NCBI RefSeq assembly: GCF_900496995.4 | Contig: NC_044012.1 | Span: 62,001-126,000, forward strand | Reading direction: 5' to 3' | DNA length: 64,000 nucleotides | DNA from: Aquila chrysaetos chrysaetos | Taxonomy: Eukaryota; Chordata; Aves; Accipitriformes; Accipitridae | Part shown: positions 12,901 through 35,291 of the stretch, in pieces | Position numbering within the stretch: the stretch's first letter is position 1 | Layout: each line of letters opens with the position of its first letter | Program-made: the position numbers and the translations under genes | The notes under the pieces: generated by a model | Database searches by the model: none | The model's input: the letters and a program-made list of their open reading frames with translations, nothing else | Told to the model about the DNA's origin: nothing

Positions 12901-14149
12901 CTTTAAGGCAGCAAGTGCAGCAAACACAGCAAACTTTCAGGGCAGGCATTCTGGCTGCCTAAGCCCTTCTCTTCTTGATGAGGTAAGGTCTGCCTTATAC
13001 TTCTGGCTTCAATCTATAAGTCTGAGCTCAATGCCTTGGACATTTTCACTGATTCTATGACACCAGCAAGAAAGATGGTAGCATAGGTAGTCTGTTCTTG
13101 GATTTTACACCATACTTACCAGTTTTTCTCATTTTGTTTTGGCCAATACATTTTGTTCCGGTTCCCATAGCAACAATTTCCTTCGTTACTGAAAGAAGAA
13201 ACAACATTAACTGAACAAACTATTGCCAGAAGCATTGCTCTCATACAGTCATTCTGGTAAGACAACACAGAGAACATTGTGTAGAAGGGAAGGTACACAG
13301 AGGCAGGCCATGCAACATTCCAGAACAGAAACAGTATCAGCTGGAAAACTGAACACAATAGGCAGAAGCACTAGTGCTAGGAAAAGTCTATGATCCCATA
13401 GCGGGAATGCTAACGCAGGCTTGATGTGCTAGGCAACACACAGCGGATGCTGGCACACAATTCCTCAAACACCTAAAAAAGAAGCATGGCATACAATCCG
13501 CATGACAACATGGAAGCACCAGTAAGGGAAAAGAAGATGATGGTGAACTAACGCAAACACACAATGCAATAACACAGGCTGTTAAAGGAGAGCAAACTGA
13601 GACCTTTCTAGGATTCTCTCAAAGAGCAGCCAAACATACTTTTGCAAGGGTTTACATTAGGAATTCAGGTCCTGCCTAGACTTTTGCCACTTATTGAACA
13701 GCCAAATACAAATGCAGGCTTTCATCTTTTTAGTTACAGTCTGGGAAGAACAGCATTTCACTATAACTTTCTCTTTCCAGACAGAAGCTGTAAAAGCTTT
13801 TACAATCACAAGAGTAAAGAACTTGGGTGGAGACAGAAATGGGTCAGGAAGGGGTGTATGTTTTTTAAAAGGTATCTTGGGGAAAAAAAAAAAGGGAGGG
13901 AGGGGGGGGAGGAATCAAGGACTGTCACCTTCTCTCCCCTTTCCCCACCTCCCACCCCAATTCTCACAACTCATTCTTACCCTGCAGATTCCCTGGACTA
14001 GCAAGAACCTCTCTTTGGGTGGAAGACTCCACTTTGACAACAGCTGCCAGTGAAGTCCATTCCCTGTTTGGATCCGGTTTCCCCTGCTTAGGGAGTCTGG
14101 TCCTATAATGCAGGTAACATAGCTCAGCAATTTCATCAGCTGACCACAT
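611..14149 (-). CDS. ADAT1: ADAT1, tRNA-specific adenosine deaminase 1 (7 coding exons, 3' end off window)
   Basis: Deaminates adenosine 37 to inosine in eukaryotic tRNA-Ala (known for the family). Coding exons in order: 13981-14149, 13120-13188, 11337-11391, 10436-10566, 8313-8928, 3102-3247, 611-710. All have GT-AG borders and consistent phases, giving about 428 residues; human ADAT1 is about 502, so the last ~74 residues lie left of base 1. The start [11 protein letters not shown] matches the family start. The zinc/catalytic set is visible: HAE (His87, Glu89), PCG (Cys142) and SCSDK (Cys298), typical of the ADAR/Tad1 deaminase fold. Conserved blocks include [45 protein letters not shown] and [14 protein letters not shown]. 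The large fifth exon carries a variable, charged, lysine-rich insert at about residues 160-250. The coding exon is preceded by a splice acceptor (exon begins about 14172), so a non-coding first exon lies upstream. Confidence 0.95.
894..952. repeat. Compound microsatellite (A)n(TA)n(CA)n
   Basis: A run of about 19 A is followed by about 12 TA units (913-936) and a short CA run, in the ADAT1 intron just upstream of exon 611-710. Confidence 0.95.
4545..6860 (-). mobile_element. CR1 LINE, about 2.3 kb, 5'-truncated and broken
   Basis: On the minus strand, broken reading frames match CR1 ORF2 in order: the end of the endonuclease domain (6521-6850), linker, reverse transcriptase including [10 protein letters not shown] (5584-5958), and a C-terminal region with LQYVHG-like shadows on the other strand. 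The 3' part near 4545-4600 has the CR1 tail (GGTTGGACCAGGTGGCCTCCAGAGG in reverse, shortened here). Several stops and frame changes show it is inactive. It lies in the ADAT1 intron between exons 3102-3247 and 8313-8928, in the same sense as ADAT1. Confidence 0.92.
8177..8208. repeat. Perfect 13-bp inverted repeat with 6-nt loop
   Basis: GAAAATGTGAATT at 8177-8189 is repeated as its exact reverse complement at 8196-8208 around the loop CACAGA. It lies in an ADAT1 intron about 105 bases downstream of the donor of exon 8313-8928. Confidence 0.85.
9800..10040. repeat. G/T-only low-complexity tract (A/C on the ADAT1 sense strand)
   Basis: About 240 bases in which the plus strand is almost entirely G and T, with only a handful of other bases, including many GGG and TTTT runs. 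It lies in the ADAT1 intron between exons 8313-8928 and 10436-10566. Open frames here translate to low-complexity W/F/G/V or K/T/P/N strings and are not genes. Confidence 0.9.
12517..12538. repeat. Perfect 22-bp palindrome
   Basis: TCCCCTCTCCT is followed directly by its reverse complement AGGAGAGGGGA, with CCTAGG at the centre. It is in the ADAT1 intron between exons 11337-11391 and 13120-13188. Confidence 0.9.
13879..13914. repeat. Homopurine tract (G/A)
   Basis: 36 bases of pure purine on the plus strand, including an A11 run and a G8 run. It starts about 66 bases inside ADAT1 intron 1, so the ADAT1 transcript carries a C/U tract here. Confidence 0.9.
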
Positions 14150-14172
14150 GGCTCCCGATGCAAGTGCAGGTT

Positions 14173-14830
14173 CTAAACAGAATTGGATTCCATCACGACA
14201 CTGATTAACGGCCCCCACCTCTTCAAACCCTACCACCTTGTTCTGCATGACACCTTCCTGCACCAGATTCCAATATCCAAGGCCTAATGACATCACCCCT
14301 TTCAGGATTATTTATAAGAAATATATGAAACGAAAACCTTTTTTTCCAAATAGCTAGGAATAATAAAAAAAAAAATGCTAGAACCCTTATAGTCCAGCAG
14401 CAGCTGAGACTGCTAGCTTCCCAAGGCTCCCGCTACGCAGCAGTCAACAGCGTCCATCACACCACCGACTCCGTGCGGTCCCCTGCACCACCCCACTCCT
14501 TCCGAGGCCGCCGGGCCTCCACCCTGCCCCTGCCACCGGGGAGCGCGGCGCTCCGCCGCCGGGGCAGCCAGCGCCCCGAGCGAGCGGGTGCAGCGCTCAA
14601 GCGCACCTCACGCCGCCCCCAGCGCAGGCCCCTACCCTGCGGGTTAACGGTGCCGCCGCTCCTGCCCGGGCCGGGCAGCGGCTGCGAAAGCCCCGGGGCC
14701 GCGCCAGGCCGCCCGGCTCAGCGACACCCACACCGCGCACGCGCAGCTGCTCTCCCCGCGCGCGAGGCCCGCCGGGAGCGGCAGCTCCTGCGCAGGCGCA
14801 GACAGAGACACGGAGACGGGCGCCAGAGCG
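14173..14830 (-). promoter_or_regulatory. ADAT1: ADAT1 promoter / CpG island
   Basis: From about 14460 to 14830 the sequence is strongly GC- and CpG-rich, unlike the AT-rich introns on either side. It lies just upstream (minus strand) of the first ADAT1 coding exon. A pyrimidine tract plus TAG acceptor at 14173-14175 shows that the coding exon is spliced to a non-coding exon, presumably inside this island. I could not fix the transcription start or the donor. The right edge overlaps the KARS1 3' end. Confidence 0.7.
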
Positions 14831-14837
14831 CGCTGCC

Positions 14838-14843
14838 TTTATT
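14838..14843 (-). terminator. KARS1: KARS1 polyadenylation signal AATAAA
   Basis: The minus strand reads AATAAA about 23 bases after the KARS1 stop codon. This is the only canonical signal close to the stop and implies a very short 3' UTR of about 40-50 bases that ends inside the ADAT1 CpG island. Confidence 0.75.
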
Positions 14844-14866
14844 CACGGTCCGCGCAGCCGCGGACT

Positions 14867-26403
<11,537 letters not shown>

Positions 26404-26460
26404 CTTCCCGGCTCCAGCCGGCCCTCCCGGCGCCCCCGCGCCTGCGCGGCCGGCGCGGCG
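26404..26460. promoter_or_regulatory. Bidirectional KARS1/TERF2IP promoter core inside a CpG island
   Basis: Only 57 bp separate the KARS1 start codon (minus strand) from the TERF2IP start codon (plus strand). The CpG-dense region spans about 25980-27240. There is no TATA box. Transcription must start within or very near this gap, possibly overlapping the opposite first exon. The same head-to-head arrangement is known in mammals. Confidence 0.85.
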
Positions 26461-28230
26461 ATGGCGGAACGCGGGGGCGCGGCGGTGGCGCGCTCGCGGT
26501 CCCTGTTCTTGTGGGACGACGGGAGCCCGATGCGGTTCTACGTGCGGCCCGGGCTAGCCAAGCTGCGCTTGGCGCCCCTGGTGCTGGCGGGCGGCGGCCG
26601 GCTGTGCCGCGTGCAGGAGCCGGGAGCCGTGCTGCTGGCGCAGCCCGGCGAGGCGGCGCCCGGCGGGGCTGTCTCCACCGAGTACGTGACGGAGTGCGTG
26701 GAGCGCAACCAGCGGCTGCCGCTGGAGCCCTTCCGGCTGCCCGCCGCGCCGCCCGCCGCCTCGCCGCGCGGCCGCCTCGCCTTCACGGAAGCGGAGGACG
26801 CGGCGCTGCTGCGGGCGGTGCGCGGGCGGGGCGAGGCGCGGGCGAGCGGCCGGGCGCTCTGGAAGGAGCTGGAGCGAGCCGGCCTGACGCGGCACAGCTG
26901 GCAGGCCATGCGCGACCGCTACCTGCGGCGCCTGCGGCCGCTGCTCGGGGGTGAGCCGGGGGCGGCTTGGCGGCGGGGGGGGGGCGGCCGGGGCGAGGGG
27001 AGGCTGACGGGCGCGGGGGCGGAGGCGGCCGTGGCCCTGGGCCGCGCTGCAGCCCGGCAGTCGATGCCCGCGTGTTCCCGCAGAGCCCCAGCGGACGGAG
27101 GAGCCCGCGCAGAGCACGGGTCTTTTCGAGGCAGCGAATCGGGAGTTCGAAAGCACGGAGGTAAGCGTCCAGGACCGGCACCGGGAGTAGCGCTGTTGCC
27201 GCAGCTGCTTCTGCACGCCGCAGTGCCGCTGACAGCCAGCTGCTCAGAGCAGCCCTTCCTGGTTGTCACGAAATGGCACAAGAGTGACTTATAATTAACT
27301 TCTCAACAGGCTTTGCACCATGACACCCCTTCTGGTATGGCTAAGCGGGAGCTTTCTGTGAGCCGTGAAACACGTGGCTCGTGATGAACGGTGCCTCGCT
27401 GTGGCATGTTTTCTTAGTTTGATTCCCTGCCCGAGTTCACTTGAGGAAGTTGACGTGACAGTGTTGTCATGTTAAAAGCTGTATTGGCAAATGGAAGTCA
27501 TCCTTTCACCTGAGGCATAAAATGTTCCTGCAGTTGCATTAACATTTACTTTTGCCTTTTATGCTTGGTTTTTTCAAATTCTCCCTTATATTTCATGCTT
27601 TTCTGTGATCTTGTATATCCTTGTTAACACATACGGCTTCACTTCAGTCACTGAATTTTACTATGCATAGTAATTTCTCAGTTTTTTATATACCGTAGAG
27701 TCACGGTAGAAGGTGTTTGGGTAGTGGTGATAAAAGAAGCTTGCCAGAAAATACCATGTCTAATCAATGACTCCTCTTCTTTTTAGTCAGGAAGTGACAC
27801 TTCGGACATTTCAGAAGAACTTTCTACACAAGATGGAGAGGGAAGGTCGCCAGGAGAAACAGCATCTGGTTTGAAAACTGGACCGGAGGACTCTGCTCTC
27901 CCTGACACTCAATTACAAAGGGAAGAAAGACCAACAAGCACTTGCTCTTCTTCCAGTGTGGTGGGAGAGGTAGTAAAAACTATGCAGTACTTCATGGAGA
28001 AGTTCGGCATGGACCTGTTCACTGTTACACAGGCCTTTCTGAAAAACACTGGGGAAGTAGAGACTACTTTATACTTTCTGCAGACAGGGCAGCGCTTGGA
28101 TGGGTACCCTGTATGGAGCAGAGAGGATGATTTGGAATTGCAAAAAGATGATGAACGTGTCAGAAATAAATTGATAGCAAAATTTGGAGCTGAAAATGTA
28201 GCAAAGCGTGTAGCATTTAGGAAAAGTTAG
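26461..28230 (+). CDS. TERF2IP: TERF2IP (RAP1), shelterin subunit, 3 exons
   Basis: Binds TRF2 at telomeres, protects ends from recombination, and also acts in transcription (family knowledge). Exons: 26461-26950, 27084-27160, 27787-28230, phases consistent, 336 residues (human 399). The BRCT domain is about 12-100 (RFYVRPGLAKLRL, CRVQEPGAVLLAQPGEA, STEYVTECVERNQRLPLEPF). The Myb-type domain is about 103-162 (GRLAFTEAEDAALL, HSWQAMRDRYLRRL). The RCT domain that contacts TRF2 is about 247-336 (YFMEKFGMDLFTVTQAFLKN, GYPVWSREDDLELQKDDE, FGAENVAKRVAFRKS), including the basic C-terminal nuclear localisation region. The Myb-RCT linker is short and serine/acid-rich, without the long glutamate run of the human protein. 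Exon 1 is extremely GC-rich while exon 3 is not, typical of an avian CpG-island first exon. Confidence 0.96.
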
Positions 28231-28416
28231 ACAGCCAAGCAGAGGGGAATGGCTAATCTAGGACTGTGGCAGGAACTTAAAAAACCAAAGTCATTTCAGA
28301 AATGCAAATGTGATGGAAAATTTGATGCAACATTCCGAAGTTTCAGAAATGCTTTAAAATAATTTTTTGATAAAAGGCCTATTTTGTATTTGATTTTTAT
28401 TTGCAATACTGAGTAC

Positions 28417-28422
28417 ATTAAA
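28417..28422 (+). terminator. TERF2IP: Candidate TERF2IP polyadenylation signal ATTAAA
   Basis: ATTAAA lies about 190 bases after the stop codon. A canonical AATAAA on the plus strand at 29442-29447 is an alternative that would give a 1.2 kb 3' UTR. The sequence alone cannot decide between them. Confidence 0.5.
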
Positions 28423-28723
28423 CATTTAAAAGTAGAAAATGGTGAAGATAAAGGTTCTATATAGTATTAAGTTTTCATTGAAAATTTCCTTTAAAGTGTG
28501 TATCTACTATATAAACCAGCTGACAGTCCTACCTGTATATTGCTGCATGCAAAGGATTTTGAATAGGGTTGGAACCAAAATCTGACAGAATCACATTAAG
28601 TGCTCTAACCTGTAATGAATGCATTATTAGTGCACAATAGCAGCCTATTCTCTGTCATCTGTCTTACTTCACACTGTTTGGATGATCATTTAATAACCTG
28701 CTTTGCCAGTTGTTGTCATTACC

Positions 28724-28740
28724 TTGTTGTTGTTGTTGTT
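28724..28740. repeat. (TTG)n microsatellite
   Basis: Five to six TTG units downstream of TERF2IP. Confidence 0.85.
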
Positions 28741-29298
28741 AGTGAACCTTGATTAGCAGCAGACATTTGGAGATGATAACAATGAAAATATAACAGTTCA
28801 AAAAGAGGGATTAAGAACATTCATGCCAGAAGATGAGGCACTTGGTCTCACACACGAATGCTGAGATGTCTCAGAGTGGCCATGTGTACTGGGAAAGGCC
28901 AAAACAGGTCACTGTGACACTATAATATTCAATTTCATGTTACAGAGATCTGTCAGTTAAAACCTCAGGCTAGTAGACAGTGATCTCAATTTTTATTACC
29001 ACTTCCAGTACATGTTCTCCAGTGCTAATATTGCAGGGTTTGTTTAATAACATTAACTTTACTATCTTGCTTCATGATTTCAAAAACAATGAATCGCTCT
29101 GCCCCAGCTTGCATCTTTACAGATTGAAGAGTCACAGCTTCTTTAATCCTGGCAAAGTAACACTTGTACCAGACCATATAGTCTAGGTGGAAAAAGTAGA
29201 CCAGTTTTCAGGGCCACGTGCAATAGTTGACATAGGAGATACGAGTTAAGAAAGAGTGCTCAGAGTTTATTTAGGTATCTATTGCCTAAGTCATGTTT

Positions 29299-29314
29299 GA
29301 GAGAGAGAGAGAGA
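29299..29314. repeat. (GA)8 microsatellite
   Basis: Eight GA units downstream of TERF2IP. Confidence 0.85.
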
Positions 29315-32300
29315 ACACCATTGCTAGTGTACAATCACAATCTGAAAAACTCAGTACTTTCAGCCTGAGATTGTGCTCTGGTCACTACTTTAATATTATT
29401 TTACATCAGTCCTGTAAATCTGGAATTCATTCATTTGGTGAAATAAAATGGGCTAGTAAAAGCAAAGACTGATTTTTTTAAATTTTTTTCTTAGAATTCT
29501 ATTTTGGGGTTTTTGCTTATTGCACTGTGGCACTTAGAAAAATTAAGGTGAATTAGGAAATTGCTGATTTTAAGCCAAATTCAAGTTATATTGAAAGTCA
29601 GCGATAACTTCATATAATGAGACTGCTACTTCAGAAAACCACTGTCCTGAAACACCAATTGATTATTTGGAGAGTTAACCAATGTAACCAAATAAATGCC
29701 AAAACGCTGTTTTAGACTATGCAGTGTTTCACTGGACAGGTCATTCCTGCTGAAAAAGTGAGAATTACTTGGTACATTCGTGCTGCTCAGACTGGTTACT
29801 TGAGACTTGTGGTGAAGACCAGGCAAGCACTTAATGAGAGTGTGCAAGACAACATGGCAAATAAAGTAGTAAGTAGAAACTTTGCCAGCTGGATTTGAAA
29901 TCCAAGGACTGCTGATGACCGGGTTCAAGAACAGGAGACCCATCACCTCCTGCAGCCAAAAACGCCTGTTCTAGCTTGGGTGGTATACACGTCTCAGCAC
30001 CACAATAACCTCAGAATTCAATGGTCGTCTTGTTTAACCAAAACTGCTCTAGAATTCAAAGTGAGAGGTAGAACACATTAAGTGGCTGCAACATAAAAAG
30101 ATCAGGAGTAAGGCTTATTATATCTTTTTATAATTCTAAGTGGCACTTTAAGACTGAGTTTGTCTTTTTCAGGGCAATTAGTCAGACAGGCAGTGCAAAC
30201 TTCTGAGTCTGCATACAGTATGTTTACCTTTGCAGAACCATACAAAGACATTGTCTAACACTGAGAACCTTTCCATATGCACTTGAGGCACTCAGTAGGC
30301 ATAGGAACTAAGACACAAAGAGCACAGCTTACTCAAGGTTGCCCTCTTTCATGTGTTCTGAACTCCTGAAACGCACTGCTTATCCACAGATACACACTTA
30401 CTTGTGCAGACACACATGGGTCTAGGTCTCTTCAGTCCACTTTCCCATTAACGGGACCTGGAGATGTCACTATATGATATGATTCTGCTTCATGGCATTC
30501 TGGCTCTGCCTTCTCCTGCAGGAAAAAGCCTTGTTTTCTCTGCTTTGTCTTACCAAAGACACAGTTACGTTCCTTCCAATATGCTGGAGACAGTTTGGCT
30601 TTCCATGTTCATGTAAGGTCCCTGTACTATCAGAGAGTGTCAGAAACGCTCTTTTTGTAACTCAAAGAAAAAAAAAAAAAAAGTAAGTCATCTGTGCTTG
30701 CATTAAGACAACTTTAAACTTCCAGGTAACCACACTGTGTGGCCTTGGTGCTTCCAGAAAAAATAAAATCTTACCTATTGTACTGAGGAAACATAGCTAA
30801 AGGAGTGTAGTAAAGATATACACTGAAATCAACAATCCTGCTTTTTCTCTGATTAGGCTTAGGAAGCAGAAGTTAAAGTAATTTTTCAAAACAGTACATT
30901 AAGAAAATGCATCATATGTTATTTTTATGTCATTTGTTTACTAGCTGACTGGTAACACTATGAAGGTTTTTGTCCAGCTAGACATTTGATACACAGAATT
31001 GATTGAGTCCACTGAAAACAAGTATTCATAATAAAACTTAGACCAGTCAAGCTGACATTGGTTAACGTAGAGATATAATTAGCAAGGTACTGAAAAGAGT
31101 CTATTTTTGCTCAGAAATAGGCTTGGCACTTAAAGTAGGAAGCTCTTTACTATGACAGACCAGGCTTCTGAGATGCTATGCTTTTAGCCGAATATGTTGA
31201 GTTAAGGTCCATTTTAAAGGGACTTCAAAAGAAAAACAGCAGCTGTGCGCTTCTCTGGTGCAGTATGAGTCCTACTCTATGCCAGCCTGCCTGCTCCGAG
31301 TTTGCATAAACACTGTGTAAAGGAAGATACCTTGCTTTCAGTGGACTTTCTACCAAGATGCCAGTGCTGCCAGCTCAGCATAGATTTAGTCATTCAGCAA
31401 CAGGATCCCTAGTAATAAGACTATGATTTCCATAATATACAACATCCCACCCTTTGCAGGGATTAGGGGTTTAGATATGCACACTGCTATGGTAGCAGGT
31501 GATCTGTAAGTGTCACTAAAGCCTAAATGTTGGATACAACTTCTGGTGTCTCCTTTATGAATCTGGCTTCAAACCTTTATTTACACAATACAAGACTGAT
31601 ATCTACCTCTTCTGAATTGAGTCAGTATTATTCCAGTTTCATAGATAATGAAATGGAAATTCAGACACTGAAAAGATAGAGAAACATCACCTGAAGTCTT
31701 TCCAACCACTAAGAATAAGAGCTTTGTTTTAAACAACAGGATACATACTCAGAGCAACCCTGTCTTAGCGGTCTCCAGAAAGAAACCACGTCCCGGAGGA
31801 GCAAACATCCTGTAATCAGCCACAGCTGCTTTAAAATGTTTTTAGTCTTGGTGATCAGGGCTGATTGCTTCGTCCAAAAGAAAACATGATTGAAAGTGAA
31901 ATTTGGATAGTGACTGACTTTGTGCTGAAGGAATCACCAGCAGCTATAGAAGAAATTCAGCTTGTGTGGTGTACAGACTTAGTAGTGGATCTGAATAATT
32001 CAATGTGCTAGACCCTGTTTAGTGGTAAGAGATGTCTGGATTCAATTTCAAAGGGCTCTTTCAGAAACACTGACATTCATCTAGTCCTGCACCCAGAAAC
32101 CAGGAAAACACTGCTAACTGGATAACAAGCTGAGGTCTGCCCCTGCCCATCCACCCCTTACAAGGCACAGGAGCATACACAGGGGCATTTGAAGAAATAT
32201 AATTTCATGGATAAGAGAAATGCTGCAACAAAACACCGGCCTGTGAAGTCTAAATAATTAACAATAATGCTGAATGTAACAGAAATTGAAAGAAAGGCTC

Positions 32301-33439
32301 CTCCCTCCTGCCTGTATCAACTTTCCCACTGCTGACCAATTCTGCTTCTAGAGCTGCCTTGCTGGGCTGCTAACGTCCCCTGCTCACTGCTTGCTGTGGC
32401 ACAATTCATCCTGCAACTCTTACTAATGCTGCAGGGTGGTCCCTTACCCCAAAGGGACACACGGGATCTGGAATGCTGATGCCTACCCGTTACAGTGACT
32501 CCAGAGCTGCTTCTGGGCTGGGAAGCTCTCCTAACTTCTCTAGCTGCTACTCTTTGTGGTTTCAGAACTGACTGTTAACTGGGGATGGCTCATTGGTTCA
32601 TTCCAACAGGTCTTCAGCTAGCAGCTACTTTCTCTTGCTAAACAACATAACTGCTCAGTGTCCATCCATAACGTTGCTTTCCCTACTTTCCTCAGCAGAA
32701 ACAGCATGTAACAAAACCCTCATTAAGTCTCTGGTAGAAGAAAACCCAGCCAACCCAGCTGCTGTGAACATCAGAAGAGCCTTCTTTCTACTATTAGAGA
32801 TCGCTACTCAGTTAAGGTGAATCCCCTTGTCACCCTTCAAACACACACAATAGGGAGAGGCTGGACACTGTTTCTTGCCTATACACCTTCAAACATGAAC
32901 ACAGTCACTATACCCGCTAATTTTAAAATTCAGCAGTATAGATTTCTCTTTTTAAGAAGATATTGCAACTTTTTTAATAACATGCAAATGAGGTCTAGTC
33001 CTCCAGGTAGACATTGTCACTTTTCTATAGTGGGCACCAAATGCCCTTCTGGCAGGTCTAATATGAGCACTCCTCACCAGAGCTACACTGGCATGAGGAG
33101 GGCAGCTGACCGACAAAGTGAACAGGGCCGTGGGGCAAGGGGCTGCAGCCAGGGCAGATAGGGAAGAGGAACACCGGGAGGAGGAGCAATGAACCAAGGA
33201 CTCAGGGGGGGTTGGTGAAGTGGGAAGGGGAACACAGCTTCCCATGGCCTTGAACACCCTGATCCTGCCTGGAGCCTCCTCAGATCACCTCCCATGCCCA
33301 GCCTTGCCTTGATCACCTTCTCCCAAGGATGCACATCCTCAGAATCAAGCCTCATCCCTTGTTGATGCTTGTGATCCTGCCTTAGGACAGCTGCCTTGCT
33401 GTCTGCAGGGTAGTGGAAATATTCCAGCTCTGGAGCAAT

Positions 33440-34070
33440 ATCTGAATCACAGAATCATTTAGGTTGGCAAAGACCTTCAAGATCATCGAGTCCAACCATT
33501 AAACCAAGCCCACTAAACCATGTCCTGAAGTACCCTGTCCACTCGCTTTTTGAATATCTCCAGGGATGGTGACTCAACCACTTCCCTGGGCAGCCCATTC
33601 CAATGTTTGACAACCCTCTCAGTAAAAAAATTTTTCCTAATACCTAACCTAAATCTCCTTTGCCTCAACTTGAGGCCATTTCCTCTTGTCCTATCTCCAG
33701 CCACCTGACAGAAGAGACCAACACCCACCTCACTACAACCCCCTTTCAAGTAGTTGTAGAGAGCGATGAGGTCTCCCCTCAGCCTCCTCTTTTCTAGACT
33801 GAACAGCCCCAGTTCCCTCAGCCGCTCCTCATAACACTTGTGCTCCAGGCCCCTCACCAACTTGATTGCCCTCCTCTGAACACGCTCCAGCAACTCAGTG
33901 TCTTTCCTGTAGTGAGGGGCCCAAAACTGAACACAGTACTTGAGATGCGGCCTCACCAGTGCCGAGTACAGGGGAACAACCACCTCCCTGTTCCTGCTGG
34001 CCACACTATTTCTGATACAGGCTAGGATGTGATTGGCCTTCTTGGCCACCTGGGCACACTGCTGGCTCAT
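33440..34070 (-). mobile_element. CR1 LINE 3' fragment, about 0.63 kb
   Basis: The minus strand encodes an intact-looking CR1 ORF2 C-terminus ([79 protein letters not shown]). Its 3' end carries the ATGATTCTGTGATTC tail motif at about 33444. Severely 5'-truncated. It lies between TERF2IP and CHST4. Its open frame suggests it is younger than the other CR1 copies here. Confidence 0.92.
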
Positions 34071-34612
34071 ATTCACTGTTAAATAGGTGCATGTTAAAGA
34101 GACTCTGCAATTTACACCTGAAAGAAGATGTTTAGAAGGAGGTATTTGTAGGCATTTCACTCCCCAAGTGTGGTAACAAGCTCTTCTCCTTACCTTATGT
34201 TCAAGTTTGAGCTACATATTCCCATTGGAGGTGGGGGAATGGCATCTCCAATGGAGATGGTGGAGAACGGCATAGTCTATTGAACATAATATTGTTGTGC
34301 TCTAAGACAGAAAATACTCTCAACAAATTATTCAATAGGGTAACTTCCCATTCTCCTCTTGGCTTCAGTCCACTGCCATAAACCTCTCTTCCCAGTTCCA
34401 GTATTTATACCAACGGAATCTGTGTCCTTACCTTGTCGTTACAGTCTCAACCTTAGCATGAATTCTTCTCAGTCACACATGTGGACTGTGAGAACTCCCA
34501 GGGGAACAACTATTCTTGGTTTTGGAAGCTAGAAGACAGAATTATTTCAGCTGAAAAATAAATGGATACACGTAGTCCCAGAAATGGATCCCCATATGCA
34601 AACCCAGGAGTT
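34071..34612. other. Intergenic stretch between CR1 fragment and CHST4 3' end
   Basis: No coding similarity, element or RNA gene recognised. The short duplicated phrase GGAGGTGGGGGAATGGCATCTCC / GGAGATGGTGGAGAACGGCAT near 34230-34270 is the only local structure seen. Confidence 0.5.
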
Positions 34613-34854
34613 TTTATTTTCAACTATAGCTGGTTTATTCTGTTTGCCCGTTATATAGTAAGTAAACACAAACATTTCCCCAACATTGCCACCAAGGCCG
34701 GATGCCCAAGCACAGGAATGGAGCAAAAGAAAAACTGGGCTTGAAAACTCAACCATTCTGAAAAAAGGATCTTTCTGGAAACCAATGTCTGGTCATCCTT
34801 GCATCTCTTCTGGCTTTACATATCCTGGGTGGCAGCACGACAAATAAGGCTCTC

Positions 34855-34860
34855 TTTATT
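34855..34860 (-). terminator. CHST4: Candidate CHST4 polyadenylation signal AATAAA
   Basis: The minus strand reads AATAAA about 430 bases after the stop. Further copies lie at 34634-34639 and 34613-34618, and any of them could be used. Confidence 0.4.
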
Positions 34861-35291
34861 CAGCTTCCATTTATGTCTCCTCTTCCTTTGCAGTGCAATT
34901 GCTCGATGTGGTTTCACTAGTATTTAGCTGTGGTCTGTGAGGGCTTTGAGCTCTGCTATCTGGTCCTGCTCCTTTGGCATTGTTTGCTCCAACCTACACA
35001 TCCACTTTCACATAAACCATGGACTTAATTTGGAAAACAGACTTTCATTACTTCAGCCTGCTTTGTGGCTGAGCCTCCAGGGGCCTCAGAGAGTGACCCT
35101 GTGCTGCTGAGAAAGCTCTCATGAGTGAGTCGGGGTTCCTGTGTTACTTGTCCTTGCATAGCACATCCATGCACGCACTCTTACACACATATGCATGCAC
35201 CTCTGTCCTCTTTTGCTCTACGAAACAGTTCTGCACTCTGCAGCCTTCACAGAGTACATGCAGAGAGCAGCTTTTCTGCCTTCAGAATTTG

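Larger units (their letters stand above)
28423..33439. other. Intergenic region downstream of TERF2IP
   Basis: AT-rich sequence after TERF2IP. Apart from the small microsatellites and an A16 run near 30666 I see no conserved exon, RNA gene or element. The open frames at 32593-33161 show no family resemblance. Confidence 0.6.

Noticed and set aside
26554-27216. Long minus-strand frames opposite TERF2IP exon 1
   Set aside because: Shadows of the GC-rich TERF2IP exon 1; composition Arg/Pro/Ala/Gln-rich with no conserved motif.
32593-33161. Two adjacent plus-strand frames upstream of the CR1 fragment
   Set aside because: No family resemblance, no splice context matching a gene, and average intergenic composition.
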